A stretch of 64,000 nt of DNA from JAJCYX01 sp965243825 (GCA_965243825.1 CBDEVT010000001.1:930001-994000), one strand, 5' to 3'. Shown: positions 18,934-27,980, counted from the first letter of the stretch. Translations and numbers: made by a program. The notes: generated from the letters alone by a model not told the origin.

Positions 18934-19530
18934 TTGGAACCAGTCCTCACAGAGTCAATAGAACGTGACGCAATCCTGCGGTGCCAACAAGGCGACCAGG
19001 AAGCGTTCAGGCGTGTGTTGGACTTCCACGGTGACCATCTCTATCGGGTAGCACTGCTTATCACACGAGATTCGTTTTTGGCTGAAGAGGCTGTTCAGGA
19101 AGCTCTACTCGCTGCTTGGAAAAAGATCCGTTCGTTCGATCTGAACAAGAGATTCAGGCCATGGATCAATCGCATTCTCATTAACTGCATAGGGATGATG
19201 CAGCGGAAGAAGCGACTGCCGACAACGGCTGTTGAGGATGCGTTCCCGCTTCCCGACACCGGCACATCACCTGAGCAGTCAGCTCTCAACGCTGAAACAG
19301 CAGCCATGCTGCAATCAGCACTTCGCACCCTGTCCGTCGAGCACAGAACGGTGCTCGTCCTTAAGTATTTCAACGATATGACGGTTCCTGAGATCTCCGA
19401 CTCAACGGGTTGGAAAAAAGGAACTGTCATGTCACGGCTGCACCGCGCCACGGCGGCGCTCAGGGATGCAGTAGCCGCCAGCGAAGGCCTTGTGCCTTCA
19501 GGTAAGGAGGTGAGCCGTGACAACGCTTGA
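18934..19530 (+). CDS. ECF-type RNA polymerase sigma factor
   Basis: The roughly 198-residue protein has the two-domain ECF pattern. Region 2 includes AILRCQQGDQEAFRRVLDFHGDHLYRVALLITRD, AEEAVQEALLAAWKKI and RPWINRILIN. Region 4 includes LSVEHRTVLVLKYFNDMTVPEISDSTGWKKGTVMSRLHRATAALRD. It would redirect RNA polymerase to stress or surface genes in response to a membrane signal. The start is a TTG at 18934. The next gene begins with GTG at 19517 and overlaps by 14 bases, so the pair is translationally coupled. The downstream membrane protein is the probable anti-sigma partner. Confidence 0.92.
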   Translation: MEPVLTESIERDAILRCQQGDQEAFRRVLDFHGDHLYRVALLITRDSFLAEEAVQEALLAAWKKIRSFDLNKRFRPWINRILINCIGMMQRKKRLPTTAVEDAFPLPDTGTSPEQSALNAETAAMLQSALRTLSVEHRTVLVLKYFNDMTVPEISDSTGWKKGTVMSRLHRATAALRDAVAASEGLVPSGKEVSRDNA

Positions 19531-21064
19531 TCAGACACACCTGGAGAGGCAGCTTTCATCGCTGTTCCGTGCAGAGGCACAGGACGCACATCTGCCGCTT
19601 GGAACCTGGCAAGAGATAGCCCCAAAGATGGGCGAACCAGACAGGCAAAGCCTGTTTGGACTGATACGTGATGCCTTGAGGATTCCACTTGCGGAGAAGA
19701 TGTGGAGAAATCCGATGAGAGTTAGATACGTTGCACCTGCAGCGACGATAGTGCTTGCGCTGTTGATAGCGCTGCTGTTCATCCTGCTGGTCAATGACAC
19801 AGACGATGACAACTCGCTAGTACCGGCTCAGACACCTACGGTGCCGGTCGGAACGCCGACCCTAGTACCGACATTCACGCCGCTACCTGCGACAGCAACG
19901 GTTGAACCTGAGCCTACCGAGACTCGGCAAGAAGAACAGCAAGCTGTTGCTTTGATTCCAGGGCAGTGGGTCGAGATTGCTTCACCACCAAATCAAAGGT
20001 TCACCCATCAACTTATTCGACTTGACGATGGTCGAATCATGTCTGTGGGCGGTCGTGGGCCGGATGGACCTGTACTAGTGGCGGACATCTATGACATCAC
20101 GACGAATACCTGGGTGAGCACGCCGCCTCTAAGTGAATCACGAGAACAAGCAGGCATAGTAAAACTTGACGATGGGCGCGTGCTGGTGGCCGGTGGAGAG
20201 GGGGTCTCAGGACTTGGAACGTCTAGCGCAGAGGTTTACGACCCCGAGACTGACCAATGGTCACCTGTTGCTTCAATGTCTGTACCGCGATATCGGCACC
20301 TCTCTATTGTGTTGGCCGACCGTAGAGTGCTCGTATCTGGAGGTAGAGAGGATGATGAAAATTTCATTCTTGACCAGTCAGGCGGTCAATCTCCGGCTGG
20401 AGGACGAGGAACCTCGAATGAGATTTACGATCCAGCAAGTGATACGTGGACATCGATAAGTCCCCGCCAATACTCATCAACGGTTGGGATTCCTGGGTAT
20501 CACTTTCAACAAGAAGATCTCCGAATGGTGCAACTTCCTGACGGCACAGTTTTAGCTCCACCCACTCAAGCCCGTGACAGCCAAAGCGCACCTGAGTACT
20601 GGAACCCTGAAACAGACACTTGGTCAGTGGCTGATGACCTGCCGTTCGGGTATTTCGCTCTTAGTGACTACGTATGGGTCCAATCCGAATCCGGAGCCAT
20701 CGCGGTCAACTCTTGGGACGATCCACATGTCCTGAATCCGGAAACGCTAGAGTGGGAGCCGATGGACCGTGGTGAGGTAGCCGGTTCCGAAGTTGTCGAT
20801 GTCGGAGATGGACGATTCTTAGTCCAACCAGCACTACCGCTAAATGATCGAGGACAACTGGACATCACCGCATCATTGCCTGAGGAATGGAGGCTTTACG
20901 ATCCTGACCTCAAATCATGGGCTGACGTGGTTGGTCCACCTGTGATTCCTGAGCTTCCGGAGTTCGTTGCGGTTCGACCTGGTTTGGTCATGCAGGTAGG
21001 CGGACGCCTCAATCCGATTCAATACGCAGACTCGGCTTACATCATGCAGCTGCCGCCTAGCTAA
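19517..21064 (+). CDS. Membrane-anchored extracytoplasmic Kelch-repeat protein, probable sigma-factor partner
   Basis: The 515-residue protein has an N-terminal cytoplasmic segment of about 70 residues and one membrane helix (VAPAATIVLALLIALLFILLV). A Pro/Thr-rich linker follows, then about six Kelch-type blades marked by YDITTNTW, YDPETDQW, YDPASDTW, WNPETDTW, LNPETLEW and YDPDLKSW. The position and coupling to the ECF gene fit an anti-sigma factor whose outside part is a beta-propeller sensor. No zinc-binding HxxxCxxC motif is present in the N-terminal part, so it is not a classical ZAS anti-sigma factor and the role is inferred. AAGGAGGTGA lies just upstream of the GTG start. Confidence 0.82.
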   Translation: MTTLDQTHLERQLSSLFRAEAQDAHLPLGTWQEIAPKMGEPDRQSLFGLIRDALRIPLAEKMWRNPMRVRYVAPAATIVLALLIALLFILLVNDTDDDNSLVPAQTPTVPVGTPTLVPTFTPLPATATVEPEPTETRQEEQQAVALIPGQWVEIASPPNQRFTHQLIRLDDGRIMSVGGRGPDGPVLVADIYDITTNTWVSTPPLSESREQAGIVKLDDGRVLVAGGEGVSGLGTSSAEVYDPETDQWSPVASMSVPRYRHLSIVLADRRVLVSGGREDDENFILDQSGGQSPAGGRGTSNEIYDPASDTWTSISPRQYSSTVGIPGYHFQQEDLRMVQLPDGTVLAPPTQARDSQSAPEYWNPETDTWSVADDLPFGYFALSDYVWVQSESGAIAVNSWDDPHVLNPETLEWEPMDRGEVAGSEVVDVGDGRFLVQPALPLNDRGQLDITASLPEEWRLYDPDLKSWADVVGPPVIPELPEFVAVRPGLVMQVGGRLNPIQYADSAYIMQLPPS

Positions 21065-21086
21065 TTCGACTTTTCGCACTCCCCGG

Positions 21087-21356
21087 ATCTCCCTTACCTG
21101 CTTGCTGCCAGGTGAGCAGGTAAAGGTCCTGGGGACTCCAGGTGTAGCCGGTCTGGCGCGTTCTTGCATCCCAACCACAGGTGATGTGCGCACATTCGAG
21201 AGCCTCAACAAAAGCTCCACCTGTGCGAAGAGCGCGTCAGGCCGGCACTAGACCTGTGGCGAACCCAAGCACTGGAACCAGACCGCCCGGATGTTCTTCG
21301 ATGCCGAAGGAGAGCCCCAGGTTGTGTTCGATCGTGTTGTGAACTGCTCAGACTAG
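21087..21356 (+). pseudogene. Decayed exported-protein C-terminus (candidate)
   Basis: A frame without a start reads protein-like sequence such as LTCLLPGEQVKVLGTPGVAG, has an in-frame TAG at 21249-21251, then continues CGEPKHWNQTARMFFDAEGE to a second stop at 21354-21356. Cysteine placement and composition resemble the end of an exported protein. The overlap with a terminator-like inverted repeat (21094-21123) and the lack of a start make it weak evidence. Otherwise, 21065-21525 holds no supported gene. Confidence 0.3.
21094..21123 (+). terminator. Possible terminator after the Kelch gene
   Basis: TTACCTGC (21094-21101) pairs with GCAGGTAA (21116-21123). It lies 30 bases downstream of the 21064 stop and has no T tract. 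Confidence 0.4.
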
Positions 21357-21525
21357 GTCCGTTTGAATCGGGCCGGCTGCTCCCGGCAGCACGAGGTTTC
21401 GGACTAGCTCTCAGAGGCATGTGTGCTCTTCCCGAAAGTGGGGAGGGCACATTGCTGTGCGCTTGGTTTTGGTAAGTCGCATCGCCTCAGGGCTATTCAA
21501 GGCTCTGCGGGTGTCAACCCCGAGA

Positions 21526-21598
21526 GTTCTGTCCGCATGCAAACAGGACCAGAGGGGATGATTGGCAGAACATTTCGCGACTGGTTTAGGAAAACTGG
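21526..21598 (+). repeat. Structured intergenic repeat, copy 1 (subtype A)
   Basis: Upstream arm GTTCTGTC (21526-21533), GGACCAGA start at 21546, core GGCAGAAC (21564-21571; core reads GATGATTGGCAG), then variable hairpin CTGGTTT/AAACTGG (21581-21587 and 21592-21598) with two G-U pairs. It lies 57 bases before regulator 3. Confidence 0.75.
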
Positions 21599-21654
21599 AA
21601 TTGAGTCCACTCGGGTGAGCACAGAATGCGTTGTTGACCACCGGCAAGTAACAT

Positions 21655-24522
21655 TTGGCCACTTTGTCTAACCCCGATACAAAACACTTGTTCGGTCGCC
21701 AACGCGAGATAGATGCACTTTGGAGTGCTCTCGAACGAACAATCGTCGGACAGCCCTACCACTCGATCCTGATCGGTGATCCAGGCATCGGCAAAACTAG
21801 GCTCGCGTCGGAGGCGTCGGACAGGGCTAAGACTCTCGGTTTCACCATCAGTATCGGCCAATGCGTCGAAAGATCTGGTGCTCCGTCGTACTGGCCCTGG
21901 ATTCAGATCTGCCGTAATCTGTTACTGAGCTTAGAGTGCGACCCACTACTGTCCGGGCAATTGACCGAGCTGGTCTCCCGAATGAGAGGAGACGCCACCA
22001 CGAGAAGTTCCGGCGAGGCGTTCCGTATTGCTGAGGCAGTGGCTGATGTTCTGAGGATTGTTTCGAGTTCAACTCCCAGATTGATCGTGATTGAGGACAT
22101 GCATTGGGCAGACGTCCCATCATTGACTGTGCTGGAAGCTTGCATCGGACTGATACGTGAATCCAAGGTTGCAATAGTTGTCACAAGCCGAGATCTCGAC
22201 CCTCGTCACTCGCCCGGACTAGATGTGGCAATTGGGTTGAGTCGGCTTCCGGAAGTAGGTCTTCTGGAATTGGGACCGTTGACAGACGACGAACTGACTC
22301 GCCTTATCGATGCAGAATTCGGAGATCGGACTGATCGAGAAGTCACTGCGGCTATCGCGACTAAAAGCCAAGGTAACCCCCTATTCGCCACGCAACTTGC
22401 CAAGGAATTCAAACGTACCAATAGTGCCAATCCGGACCTACCTGCAACTATCCAAAGAACCCTCGCCCGACGGTTCATAGGGCTGTCGTCTGAATGCATG
22501 GGCATGTTGATAATCGCGGCAGTCATTGGAGATGAGTTTGGGTTCAGTCTTCTGGAGCTGGTAGCACGGCGAACAGGCAAAAACGCAAATACTGCTTTGT
22601 TAAATGAAGCAATCCACGCCGGGATCATTGCCTCCGGAGTGAATAACTTCAGGTTCATACATGCACTCGTACGAGACGCAATCCACCACGAAGCAACTCT
22701 TTCTCAAATTCACCTGGCGCACCGTGCTCTCGCCGATGTTTTGGAGCAACACGAAGGATCGGATTCCGCCGCAAGGATCGCCTTTCACCTCGAGGCTGCT
22801 GGACCAGAAGGTGACCCTGATTTGCTTGTTCTACACAGCATGGAGGCCGGTCGCCGCGCTGAGCGCGTGAAGAATATTGAAGAGACGATTCGCCACTTCG
22901 GGCGAGTGGTGGAAGCCAAAGGCGATACAAGAGATGACACATGGGCGGAAGCGGCGCTCGCATTCGGCAAAGCGATCATGCACGTCGGATATGCCGACCC
23001 AGTAGAAGAAGGCGAAGGGTTTCGCTTTGTCGAGGATGTTTTCGAGTACTACATCGCCACTGGAAGATCCCACAAATCAGTCGAAATCATGGCCGGTAAC
23101 CTGCCGTCTCGGCTGTGGATCGTGGACCGCCTGTTAGATCTAACAGAGCGGTCACTTGAATTGGTCGAACCCGGTACTGAAACGGAAGCCTATTTATTAG
23201 TAAGACTCGGATACGCGTTGGGGTACAGCTCAAGGCAAGACTACGCGGCCGCGAATCGTGCATTTCAAGCGGCAGAATCCTACGCAGGAAGGATCGGGAA
23301 TCAGGAAATTCAGTCCCGCATTTTCCAGAGCCGGATCCTTATCGAATCGCGACAGGCCAACTGGCAAAAAATGACCCGCTACTCACTGAAAATCACGAAT
23401 GGTCCCGAGGATCGTACTCGAAATACGAAAGCATCTGGATATCAAGGTGCGGTTAATGGACTGTTGACAATGGGAGACCTGGATTCAGCCAAAAAGCTGA
23501 CAACGGAAGCCATCGAGTTGGCTGAGAGGACGCACGAACCTGAAGCGATCCGAACTGCTGCTGTTAACACTCACAACGTTGCAGTCTTGGCAGGAGATCG
23601 TCATCTGATGACGACACATCACCATTACTCCAACCGAATTTTCACACGTTCTGCGTGGCCGCGTTTTCGATACGCACTGTTCGATTTAATGCTTGGCGAT
23701 GAAAAAAGCGCGCTTCAAGAATTACAAGGGCTTAGAGAAGATCCCGGTTTGAGTGGTCGACAGGTCATGAATCTTGCGCGTGTGAAGTGGACCCTAGCGA
23801 GGGCGTCGCACATAACACTCGACCCTGATTGGGCCAAGGTAGCTGATTCGATTAAATGGGCCAAAGTCGATATCCCATTAAGTGTCGCCCGGAGCTGGAC
23901 GCTCTCAGACTGCTTGATCTCTCGCTTCACGGGGGATAAGTACTCTGCTGCATCCTCGTACAACAGGGTAGAAAAATTCTCTGGTGAGATGGACTCAGGC
24001 CTGTGGAGCCATCCCTGCGCGATCGACGGAATTCTGGCATTGGCAGCTCAAACGTTGAAACAACCAGCCAAAGCTGCGGCGCATTGGTCGATTGGGTACA
24101 ACCTATGCATTGAAGCTGGATTCCTCCCAGATCTCTATCTCATCCTGCGTGATCACGCGTTCTGGCTGATGACAGAAACATCTAAGGCGAACATCTTGAA
24201 AGCAGGGGAGCTGATCGACCAAGCGAATGAGGTCGCTACTAAGCTGGAGTTCAACTTCGAGACAACAGGCCTTACCCGGTTAAACGAAGTTTACGCCCGA
24301 GCAACTTCTCGAATAGGTGCCATGGACCGATTCGGCCTCTCCGTCAGAGAAATCGAAGTGCTAAAACTTGTCTCAGCAGGGCACTCAAACCGGAGAATTG
24401 CAGAAGTTCTGACAATAAGTCGCTATACCGCCGCCGAGCACGTCAGCAACATTTTGCGCAAAACCGGCACGTCCAACAGAGCCGAAGCCGTGAAGATCGC
24501 TGCATTTCACGGACTTATTTAA
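21655..24522 (+). CDS. STAND-type AAA ATPase-TPR-LuxR regulator 3 (no N-terminal HTH)
   Basis: The 955-residue protein starts from TTG at 21655 almost directly with the ATPase. Walker A GDPGIGKT is at residues 41-48, and the Walker-B-like LIVIEDMHWADV follows about 105 residues later. A long TPR-like helical middle ends in a LuxR domain (FGLSVREIEVLKLVSAGHSN to TGTSNRAEAVKIAAFHGLI). It lacks the N-terminal winged helix of regulators 2 and 4-7, and I see no strong palindrome at its start. Repeat copy 1 lies just upstream. An exported protein follows 179 bases downstream on the same strand after a terminator-like hairpin. Confidence 0.9.
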   Translation: MATLSNPDTKHLFGRQREIDALWSALERTIVGQPYHSILIGDPGIGKTRLASEASDRAKTLGFTISIGQCVERSGAPSYWPWIQICRNLLLSLECDPLLSGQLTELVSRMRGDATTRSSGEAFRIAEAVADVLRIVSSSTPRLIVIEDMHWADVPSLTVLEACIGLIRESKVAIVVTSRDLDPRHSPGLDVAIGLSRLPEVGLLELGPLTDDELTRLIDAEFGDRTDREVTAAIATKSQGNPLFATQLAKEFKRTNSANPDLPATIQRTLARRFIGLSSECMGMLIIAAVIGDEFGFSLLELVARRTGKNANTALLNEAIHAGIIASGVNNFRFIHALVRDAIHHEATLSQIHLAHRALADVLEQHEGSDSAARIAFHLEAAGPEGDPDLLVLHSMEAGRRAERVKNIEETIRHFGRVVEAKGDTRDDTWAEAALAFGKAIMHVGYADPVEEGEGFRFVEDVFEYYIATGRSHKSVEIMAGNLPSRLWIVDRLLDLTERSLELVEPGTETEAYLLVRLGYALGYSSRQDYAAANRAFQAAESYAGRIGNQEIQSRIFQSRILIESRQANWQKMTRYSLKITNGPEDRTRNTKASGYQGAVNGLLTMGDLDSAKKLTTEAIELAERTHEPEAIRTAAVNTHNVAVLAGDRHLMTTHHHYSNRIFTRSAWPRFRYALFDLMLGDEKSALQELQGLREDPGLSGRQVMNLARVKWTLARASHITLDPDWAKVADSIKWAKVDIPLSVARSWTLSDCLISRFTGDKYSAASSYNRVEKFSGEMDSGLWSHPCAIDGILALAAQTLKQPAKAAAHWSIGYNLCIEAGFLPDLYLILRDHAFWLMTETSKANILKAGELIDQANEVATKLEFNFETTGLTRLNEVYARATSRIGAMDRFGLSVREIEVLKLVSAGHSNRRIAEVLTISRYTAAEHVSNILRKTGTSNRAEAVKIAAFHGLI

Positions 24523-24552
24523 GTTCCTACGCTTGGGCCGGATTCATGGAAA

Positions 24553-24572
24553 AACCCCTATGTTGAGGGGTT
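24553..24572 (+). terminator. Terminator hairpin after regulator 3
   Basis: AACCCCT (24553-24559) pairs with AGGGGTT (24566-24572), followed by CCATTCATTC. It lies 30 bases after the stop. Confidence 0.6.
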
Positions 24573-24700
24573 CCATTCATTCGTCGACCAGCCATTCTCT
24601 CGCCCACGTCGAGACGTCCTTTCGTGGCGTGGCGACCCTTAGGAAACTCTGGGTGGAAGGGAACCTGGAGGTCATCTGAAGAAATCAAGGAGCAAGGTCC

Positions 24701-25150
24701 ATGCGTTTTGTCGCCTTAACAATCGCCGCAATAGCTCTCGCTGTTGGGGCTTTTCAGTTTGCTGGATCAAGCGATCGCGCGAGCGCCGGTGTAGACATCG
24801 TCAGAGGAGATCTCTGCGGAATCGAAGCTGAGGCTCAACCAACCGGTGGTGATGATCTGACGATTTTTGAGCCGTACATTGATGCAAGTGAAGGGGATCT
24901 ATTCGGCGGGTTCATTCAAGTAGTAATCATCCCCAATGGACCAGGTGGGCGAGTGAACGTTCACTGCCAGTTCGATCTGGTAGAACTGGAGAGACTTGCA
25001 GAAACGCCAAAACGAGCGGTCTCTACGTCGTTTATCTGCGGCGGGCCCGCTTTCCCCGCTACACGTGGGCGGGCTGTGTTGACACCAACTGGCATTCTCA
25101 ACGTGAACTGCCACTGGGACACTTTGCCTCCACCTCCACCTGCACCGTAG
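24701..25150 (+). CDS. Small exported protein of unknown function
   Basis: The 149-residue product has a signal peptide (MRFVALTIAAIALAVGAFQF, cleavage near RASAG) and a good AAGGAG ribosome-binding site. Four cysteines (DLCGIE, VHCQFD, FICGG, VNCHWD) suggest two disulfides. The C-terminus is a short proline run. The two cysteine strands VNVHCQFDLVELERL and LNVNCHWDTL look like repeated beta strands. No known family is recognised. It follows regulator 3 and is the likely exported member of that module. Confidence 0.72.
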   Translation: MRFVALTIAAIALAVGAFQFAGSSDRASAGVDIVRGDLCGIEAEAQPTGGDDLTIFEPYIDASEGDLFGGFIQVVIIPNGPGGRVNVHCQFDLVELERLAETPKRAVSTSFICGGPAFPATRGRAVLTPTGILNVNCHWDTLPPPPPAP

Positions 25151-25171
25151 AGGAAGCCTGGCATTAACAAC

Positions 25172-25204
25172 AGAGCGGTGGTCGATCCATTCGATCACCG
25201 CTCT
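25172..25204 (+). terminator. Terminator hairpin
   Basis: AGAGCGGTG (25172-25180) pairs with CACCGCTCT (25196-25204), followed by TTCATG. It terminates the 24701 gene. Confidence 0.7.
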
Positions 25205-25249
25205 TTCATGTTGTGATGTTCCACGTTCGAGTTAGTGAATTCAGATCAT

Positions 25250-25312
25250 GGAGCTGAGGGGTTGGTAGGCAAAACTTTTCGAGATGCGTTCCTGCTCGCT
25301 TGAACCGGAACG
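25250..25312 (+). repeat. Structured intergenic repeat, copy 2 (subtype B, divergent core)
   Basis: GGAGCTGA starts at 25250. The core is degenerate (GTTGGTAGGC then AAAAC, 25268-25275). The variable hairpin is CGTTCC (25287-25292) with GGAACG (25307-25312). No matching upstream arm is visible. It lies between the convergent genes 24701 and 25339. Confidence 0.65.
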
Positions 25313-25338
25313 TACGAACGTTGGAGAGTCGACTGACT

Positions 25339-26367
25339 TCAATCAAGGATTGAAAGCAAGTCTCGTTCCGTTCCGGTCAAGAACTCAACAAACTCCGCTG
25401 TGTGCCGTAGCCCGGATTCTATGATTTCCAATGCTCTGGGTTCGGTGGGTTGCCACCGAGCGATTCCGCAGGTTCGTGCTACGAACTTACGAAGCAACGC
25501 ACAGCCTAATTGATGTTCGAACGTTTCGATGTTCAACGCACCCGGCGATTGGAGTTCGAATTCGTTCAGGTAAGCGTCAACAGCGGAGTCAACGAGTTCG
25601 AGCGGAACCATCCCAAACATGAGATCGGCTACGTTGATGGCCTGGGGTCCCCAAGCCGGTCTGGCCCAATCCAGAAACACAGGTTGAGTTCCTGACTCGA
25701 AGACGATGTTGTCCAGGTGCAGATCCCCATGAAGCAGCGTCCCACGGGCATTCGAAAGGCGGTCATTGACTAGTTGAGGTACGGACTCGATTCCATCAAG
25801 AAGTGCCTCGCCTTGTGTTCCGAGGGACCTTCCGAACCGCTCACGGAACAGGGCGCGTCTCGAGTGAAGCCAGTCTTCGCCTGGCTCCCAGACCGAAATG
25901 TCGACCAACCATGACTGACGCTCGATTGGGTCGCACATCATCCACTTGGCATGCATGCGCGCCAGTTGTGCCGCGATTGCACCAGATTGATTCCTGGTTA
26001 TTGGCAGAAGTTCGTCGCCCTGCGTCACATCCTGAAGATCTTCAAGGACCAGAACTGCTGCTTGGTTTTCTCCGTCGAGTCCCGCGAAGTAGCAGGCAGG
26101 GGTCCGAAGACCAGGTTCTCCAAGTTCCTTATAAAAGAGCACCTCACCAATCCCTGCGGGACTCGCCGTGTTCCAAATCTTCACCACAACAGAATAGGGT
26201 CGCCCGTCAGCGTGCCAACTACAGCGGAATATGTGGCTGGCAAATCCGAACTTCTCTCCGATGCGATCTCGCTGCAGCGAGTCGGAGGAGCGGATCGGCA
26301 ATGACTCACCGACAACCGCGGACAACCACTCTGATGTGATTTCTTGCTCAGACGTCGGAATAGTCAA
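25339..26367 (-). CDS. Aminoglycoside-phosphotransferase/EcKinase-like small-molecule kinase
   Basis: The 342-residue protein has the protein-kinase-like fold of the APH and ecdysteroid-kinase group. An N-lobe lysine lies in SVVVKIWN. The catalytic loop is LLHGDLHLDNIVF, with the aspartate and asparagine expected for catalysis and magnesium binding, and the metal-binding aspartate is in VFLDWARPAWGP. Members phosphorylate hydroxyls of small molecules such as antibiotics, steroids or choline; the substrate here is unknown, and antibiotic resistance should not be assumed. It is 45 bases downstream of the ABM-like gene at 26412 on the same strand, so the two may form an operon. Confidence 0.8.
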   Translation of the reverse strand: MTIPTSEQEITSEWLSAVVGESLPIRSSDSLQRDRIGEKFGFASHIFRCSWHADGRPYSVVVKIWNTASPAGIGEVLFYKELGEPGLRTPACYFAGLDGENQAAVLVLEDLQDVTQGDELLPITRNQSGAIAAQLARMHAKWMMCDPIERQSWLVDISVWEPGEDWLHSRRALFRERFGRSLGTQGEALLDGIESVPQLVNDRLSNARGTLLHGDLHLDNIVFESGTQPVFLDWARPAWGPQAINVADLMFGMVPLELVDSAVDAYLNEFELQSPGALNIETFEHQLGCALLRKFVARTCGIARWQPTEPRALEIIESGLRHTAEFVEFLTGTERDLLSILD

Positions 26368-26411
26368 GCTGGCAGTTCCCGCTGGTTGAGAGTTACTTGT
26401 GATACACCTCG

Positions 26412-26744
26412 TCAGAGTCCATTTCGATCCACATTCAACTCCTCACCGGCCCACTCATCAACGAACTCCATCATCTCGTCCCATTGATCCAATACCGGGC
26501 GATAGTCCTCAAACCACATAGCGTAGTCCGATGACTCAACGCAGGCCGACCAAATTTCTCGGCTCTCCCAATGCTGAGTGGTTATGAAGTCTCTGCTATC
26601 CAAAAGTCTTATCAAGCCCAGGCGTTTGCACCCGGGTAGTTTGGAATAGGCGGGAATAATCTCGGCTTGAATCAACTGCACAAGGTTTTTCTCCCGCGCG
26701 CCAGGTCGGAGTTTCCAACGTCTATGAATCAACAGCTCGGGCAA
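26412..26744 (-). CDS. Dimeric alpha-beta barrel protein (ABM/NIPSNAP-like)
   Basis: The 110-residue protein has the pattern of the ferredoxin-like dimeric barrel: strand LLIHRRWKLRPGAREKNLVQLIQAEIIPAYSKLPGCKRLGLI, then a strand and helix ending in ESREIWSACVES. Such proteins include antibiotic-biosynthesis-type monooxygenases and many small proteins of unknown role. No cofactor-binding residues can be identified. It lies upstream of the kinase-like gene on the same strand, and the two may be co-transcribed. Repeat copy 3 lies in its upstream region. Confidence 0.65.
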   Translation of the reverse strand: MPELLIHRRWKLRPGAREKNLVQLIQAEIIPAYSKLPGCKRLGLIRLLDSRDFITTQHWESREIWSACVESSDYAMWFEDYRPVLDQWDEMMEFVDEWAGEELNVDRNGL

Positions 26745-26899
26745 CGCTTATCTCATTCGGGTGATTACCAACTCCGTCCCAGGATTTGGAAGTCAACGGC
26801 GAGTTTAGGCCTTTCGGGAGATTGACCACATACTGACTGATGCTCGCACTGAGTCTGAGTTGTATTGAAAACATTCAAGTACCAGCTAAATGCAGCGAG

Positions 26900-26987
26900 G
26901 TTCTGCAAGTGCGGGTCTTGGAGCTGAGGGGATGATAGGCAGAACTTTTCGAGATCAGTTTCGAGTCAGTTAAACTCACCGAAACTG
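26900..26987 (+). repeat. Structured intergenic repeat, copy 3 (subtype B, most complete fold)
   Basis: Upstream arm GTTCTGC (26900-26906), GGAGCTGA start at 26920, GCAGAAC (26939-26945), then a long hairpin: CAGTTTCGAGT (26956-26966) against ACTC (26974-26977) and GAAACTG (26981-26987). It lies between two - strand genes, in the upstream region of 26412. Confidence 0.8.
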
Positions 26988-27017
26988 AACACGCATGGCT
27001 TATAACAAGCTTGTGCC

Positions 27018-27980
27018 TCAAGAACCAAGGATTGACGAAGATTTGAGCGTCGCCTCAGCTTCTGTGACCATTCGTTCGATGATCTCTTTTGCAGGAACGA
27101 CATCGTCTATCAGACCCGCTGTTTGCCCTGTGAATGGCATCAGGTCGCCCCAGCGGCGCTCCTGCATCGCAGTGAACACTTCCCCTCGCAACTTCTCTGC
27201 TTCCTGGTTGGCTGCGTCCCCGTTATTCCTCCACTTAGTAACGAACGATGACGCAAGCATTCTCGGTACAACCGGGTAGGAATCCTCGTCAGGTGGAAAG
27301 ATGTCATTCCAGACTTCGAACTTTTGAGGGTCTTCGGATTGCGCGTCCACAATGTCTTGCTTCCAACCGGTGCTGACCGGGGCTTCTGTAGCTGCAAGGA
27401 AACGTGTACCGATGTTTACTCCCTGAGCACCGAGCATCAATGCAGCCGCTAGCCCTCGCCCATCGGCAATCCCTCCCGCGGCGACCACAGGTATACCGTC
27501 CGCTACGTCGACAACCTGTGGCACCAATGCCAGCGTTGACACACTACCCCCGAACCCACCAGCTTCCGAACCCTGCGCCACGATGATGTCAACGCCTAAT
27601 GCGACCGCCTCTCGCGCACGTCCCACAGTCGGGACCTGGAGCATCACGAGCACTCCCGTGTCGTGTGCCTGCTGAACTAATTCACCCGGATCATCAATCG
27701 CGAATGAAACAAGAGCAGGCTTTGCTTCCAGCGTGAGGTCGAATGCCTCCTTATCGAGGGACCGTACTGTGTGGTTGACGGCGAAAGGCCGGTCAGTCAG
27801 TTCACGGACCTGTGCCAATTCCGATCGTAGGATTTCCGCGCTCAATGTCGCGGCACCGATCGTGCCGAGACCTCCCGCGTTGGAGACCGCTGCCACCAAC
27901 TCAGGGGATGTAAATGACCCCATTCCAGCCTGGATGATCGGATGTTCGATGCCCAATAGGTCACATAAGTTCGTTCGCAT
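27018..27980 (-). CDS. Nitronate monooxygenase (2-nitropropane dioxygenase family)
   Basis: The 320-residue TIM-barrel flavoprotein has the family pattern: N-terminal HPIIQAGMGSFTSPELVAAVSNAGGLGTIGA, the segment VDIIVAQGSEAGGFGG with the QGxEAGGH-like region, the phosphate-binding VVAAGGIADGRG, and MLGAQGVNIGTRFLAATEA. In the family an FMN-bound enzyme oxidises alkyl nitronates. The usual histidine of the QGxEAGGH motif is replaced by phenylalanine (EAGGFGG), so the true reaction may differ. It diverges from the PadR gene at 28095 across two PadR-like operators. Confidence 0.88.
   Translation of the reverse strand: MRTNLCDLLGIEHPIIQAGMGSFTSPELVAAVSNAGGLGTIGAATLSAEILRSELAQVRELTDRPFAVNHTVRSLDKEAFDLTLEAKPALVSFAIDDPGELVQQAHDTGVLVMLQVPTVGRAREAVALGVDIIVAQGSEAGGFGGSVSTLALVPQVVDVADGIPVVAAGGIADGRGLAAALMLGAQGVNIGTRFLAATEAPVSTGWKQDIVDAQSEDPQKFEVWNDIFPPDEDSYPVVPRMLASSFVTKWRNNGDAANQEAEKLRGEVFTAMQERRWGDLMPFTGQTAGLIDDVVPAKEIIERMVTEAEATLKSSSILGS

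Noticed and set aside
25339..26367. Aminoglycoside resistance gene
   Set aside because: Only the general kinase fold is visible; the sequence fits a broad small-molecule kinase group, and nothing points to antibiotic substrates.
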